Positions 47,148-48,645 of a stretch of DNA of 48,645 nt are shown piece after piece. Position 1 is the first letter of the stretch. Every line of letters starts with the position of its first letter. Below the pieces are notes generated by a model, which saw only the letters and a program-made list of their open reading frames with translations, made no database searches and was not told where the DNA came from. This DNA comes from Bifidobacterium tsurumiense (lineage in GTDB: Bacteria > Actinomycetota > Actinomycetes > Actinomycetales > Bifidobacteriaceae), in assembly GCF_000741765.1 (NCBI RefSeq), contig NZ_JGZU01000012.1:39-48683 (forward strand). Reading direction: 5' to 3'. The translations under genes and the position numbers were made by a program.

Positions 47148-48101
47148 ATGATCAGCAGGCAATTGCCGCCGCGCACAGGCCAACAATTCACGATTGCATA
47201 CGGCGAGTATCGCGCAGTCATAACCGAACTTGGCGCCACACTGCGCAAGCTCACGTATCGAGGAGAAGATATCACCGTTCCGCTCGGACCGGACGATGCC
47301 GTCACTTGCTGCCACGGGCAGATTCTCATCCCCTTCCCCAACCGCATCGAAGGTGGCGAATACACTTTCGAAGGCACCACATACACGCTGCCTATCGACG
47401 AACATGACCGCAACACCGCCATCCATGGCTACGGCTACCGATCGTTCTGGAAGTTGGAATCCGCCGACGAGAACAGCGTTTCGCTGTCCTGGCGCGTTCC
47501 CAATATGAACGGCTATCCCTTTGATCTTGTGGTTCAGGCCACCTACACCTTGCAAGAAGATGGCTTGAGATTGAAACTCGAGGCATACAACCACGGAGAC
47601 TCAAATGCACCGTGGGCCGCTGCCATCCATCCTTGGCTGGCAAACGGACTTCACGGATACGGTGACGAGATCGACGGTCACAATGCGCAATGCCGTCTGA
47701 CCGTTCCTGCCGACACACATGTGACGGTTGACGAGAATCTCATTCCAACCGGAACCGAAGGTGTGGATGGCACCAAATACGATCTCCGTAAAGATCCTCT
47801 GCTTGTCGATCAGCCTTTTGACGATGCCTGGACCAATGTGCAGCATGATGATGACGGCAAGGTCACAGCGGTACTCACCCGTCCTGATGGCATGCGCGTG
47901 TTTGTCGGCGGCGATGAAAGCATTACCTCATTCCAGGTATGCACCGGAACGGGCTTCCCTGCATTCCAGCATCCTGCAGGTGTCGCAGTGGAGCCACAAA
48001 CCGCCTATGCAAATGCATTCAATACCGGCGATGAGCTTATTGTCATCGAACCGGGGCAAAGTTCGGCTACTGAATTCTTCATTCGCGCTCAGGCAGCCTG
48101 A
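47148..48101 (+). CDS. galM: Aldose 1-epimerase family protein
   Basis: Interconverts alpha and beta anomers of aldoses such as galactose. The 317-residue form has the family pattern: ELGATLRKLTYRGEDI, PFPNRIEGGEYTFEGTTY (with the substrate Arg), NTAIHGYGYRSFW, a central AAIHPWLANG and GTGFPAFQHPAGVAVEPQT near the end. GGAG eight bases before the ATG sets the start; earlier in-frame starts add sequence unlike the family. Probable sugar range is wide; physiological substrate not known from context. Confidence 0.9.
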   Translation: MISRQLPPRTGQQFTIAYGEYRAVITELGATLRKLTYRGEDITVPLGPDDAVTCCHGQILIPFPNRIEGGEYTFEGTTYTLPIDEHDRNTAIHGYGYRSFWKLESADENSVSLSWRVPNMNGYPFDLVVQATYTLQEDGLRLKLEAYNHGDSNAPWAAAIHPWLANGLHGYGDEIDGHNAQCRLTVPADTHVTVDENLIPTGTEGVDGTKYDLRKDPLLVDQPFDDAWTNVQHDDDGKVTAVLTRPDGMRVFVGGDESITSFQVCTGTGFPAFQHPAGVAVEPQTAYANAFNTGDELIVIEPGQSSATEFFIRAQAA

Positions 48102-48226
48102 ACGCTTCGGATTTCGCGCGCGCATTCCGCGTCATACGCCATGATTTCGCCACTGTGACTTGTGTACGTCTCGCCGATGTGCGATAATCCCGTAGGCTTA
48201 TTAATTCTTGAGTAAAGGAGTCCATT

Positions 48227-48301
48227 ATGGGCATGCGTGGACGTAAGCGCAAGGCACGTCGCAAAAAGGCAGCTAACCACGGCAAAAGGCCAAATGCCTG
48301 A
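48227..48301 (+). CDS. 50S ribosomal protein bL37 (24 residues)
   Basis: A 24-residue, very basic protein, MGMRGRKRKARRKKAANH followed by GKRPNA, after a good AAAGGAG six bases upstream. The end ANHGKRPNA and the overall Arg/Lys pattern match the small actinobacterial ribosomal protein bL37 seen in mycobacterial 50S structures. Easily missed because of its size. It has its own strong terminator 47 bases downstream and starts 125 bases after galM, so it is probably transcribed as a single gene. Confidence 0.88.
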   Translation: MGMRGRKRKARRKKAANHGKRPNA

Positions 48302-48313
48302 TCCGTGCCAACT

Positions 48314-48340
48314 GTGTTTCCGGTGACACACCGGAAACAC
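48314..48340. terminator. First hairpin after bL37
   Basis: GTGTTTCCGG (48314-48323) and CCGGAAACAC (48331-48340) are perfect 10-bp arms around seven bases. No U tract, and it is followed closely by a stronger terminator. Confidence 0.5.
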
Positions 48341-48347
48341 TACGAAA

Positions 48348-48384
48348 TGACCCCGTCGGATGAACTATCCGGCGGGGTCATTTT
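48348..48384 (+). terminator. Rho-independent terminator of bL37
   Basis: TGACCCCGTCGGAT (48348-48361) pairs with ATCCGGCGGGGTCA (48367-48380) over 14 bp with one G-U, around five bases, then TTTTC. A textbook terminator. Confidence 0.92.
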
Positions 48385-48450
48385 CATTCAGCAAGCATTA
48401 AGATCGCAGATATACGGGTTATAGGCCAAATTGTGTGTCTGGTGGTGGTT

Positions 48451-48645
48451 TTATTCGGTGGCGTTTGGGTATCTGGTGCTGGTGTGGAATTCGTTCCAGT
48501 CGATGCCGGTTCCGTATCGGTTGGGTATGCCGAACGTTTCGTATGCGGCCTTGGGGCTCCTTTCCATGCCAGCCTGTGGAGTTCCTCGATTTTCTGGTCG
48601 GTGAACTGCGTTTTCCACCAGTCCAGGATGCGGGTTCGGGATGTT
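48451..48645 (-). pseudogene. Unidentified, probably frameshifted gene end (window edge)
   Basis: The minus strand enters at the window edge. One frame reads naturally for about 28 residues (TSRTRILDWWKTQFTDQKIE and on), and the next frame reads naturally to a TAA at 48451 (SPKAAYETFGIPNRYGTGID, then WNEFHTSTRYPNATE). Switching near 48560 would join them, so a one-base shift is likely. The composition and its position at a syntenic edge suggest a mobile-element or accessory remnant, but I do not recognise the family. Confidence 0.45.

Noticed and set aside
1..48645. tRNA or rRNA genes
   Set aside because: I looked for T-loop and anticodon-arm patterns in all intergenic regions and found no credible cloverleaf; a covariance scan would be decisive.

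Overview
The window looks like a chromosomal stretch from a member of the Bifidobacteriaceae, most likely Bifidobacterium or a near relative with moderate GC. The reasons are a familiar bifidobacterial gene order (asnB, infC-rpmI-rplT, xerD-parA-scpA-scpB, typA, pheA-tyrA), actinobacteria-only families (DUF3159 and DUF3710 side by side, and the 24-residue ribosomal protein bL37), LacI-type operator sequence upstream of gap, and GTG/TTG/ATC starts. Nearly everything is housekeeping. I see no prophage, CRISPR array, rRNA or tRNA gene. No database search was possible; names rest on motifs, length and context.

Layout. 1-427: a near-perfect inverted repeat carrying two convergent copies of the end of an LTA-synthase-like gene. 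328-4325: that membrane phosphoglycerol transferase, then a zinc-type solute-binding lipoprotein with a Zur box and a Zur/Fur regulator. 4376-6131: purEK. 6427-8361: a diverged DXS-like enzyme, followed by a 16-bp tandem repeat. 8830-11538: aconitase. 11634-14835: a P-type cation ATPase and a short lipoprotein. 15089-19116: a uracil methyltransferase, the DUF3159/DUF3710 pair and exonuclease III. 19396-25380: a peptide ABC transporter (dppA, dppB, dppC and a fused double ATPase). 25949-27424: XerC and a small conserved protein. 27678-32317: tyrA-pheA-membrane protein, then typA. 32529-32618: an 18-bp tandem repeat. 32816-35133: a NiaP-like transporter, an NrtR-like regulator and a perfect palindromic operator. 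35186-38912: xerD-parA-scpA-scpB. 38996-40366: infC (ATC start)-rpmI-rplT. 40739-42622: asnB. 43084-43847: a thiamine pyrophosphokinase gene with an apparent frameshift. 44087-48301: gap, ybaK, ispH, galM and bL37. 48451-48645: a broken, unidentified reading frame running off the window.

How the genes work together. XerC/XerD, ParA and ScpA/ScpB point to chromosome dimer resolution and segregation. IF3, L35, L20, bL37, BipA, the cys-tRNA deacylase and the RNA methyltransferase serve translation. PurEK, AsnB, PheA/TyrA and the peptide transporter serve purine and amino acid supply. The NrtR-NiaP pair would adjust niacin uptake to NAD need, and the Zur box would tune zinc capture. IspH and possibly the DXS-like protein belong to isoprenoid precursor synthesis.

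Most worth a second look: the DXS-like enzyme with replaced acceptor-pocket residues; the 1-427 inverted repeat (real duplication or assembly fold-back); the 26-bp perfect palindrome between asnB and thiN; the palindromic operators before nrtR and dppB; the thiN frameshift; and the bulky insertion in the fused DppDF ATPase. I did not find a clearly new multi-gene system.
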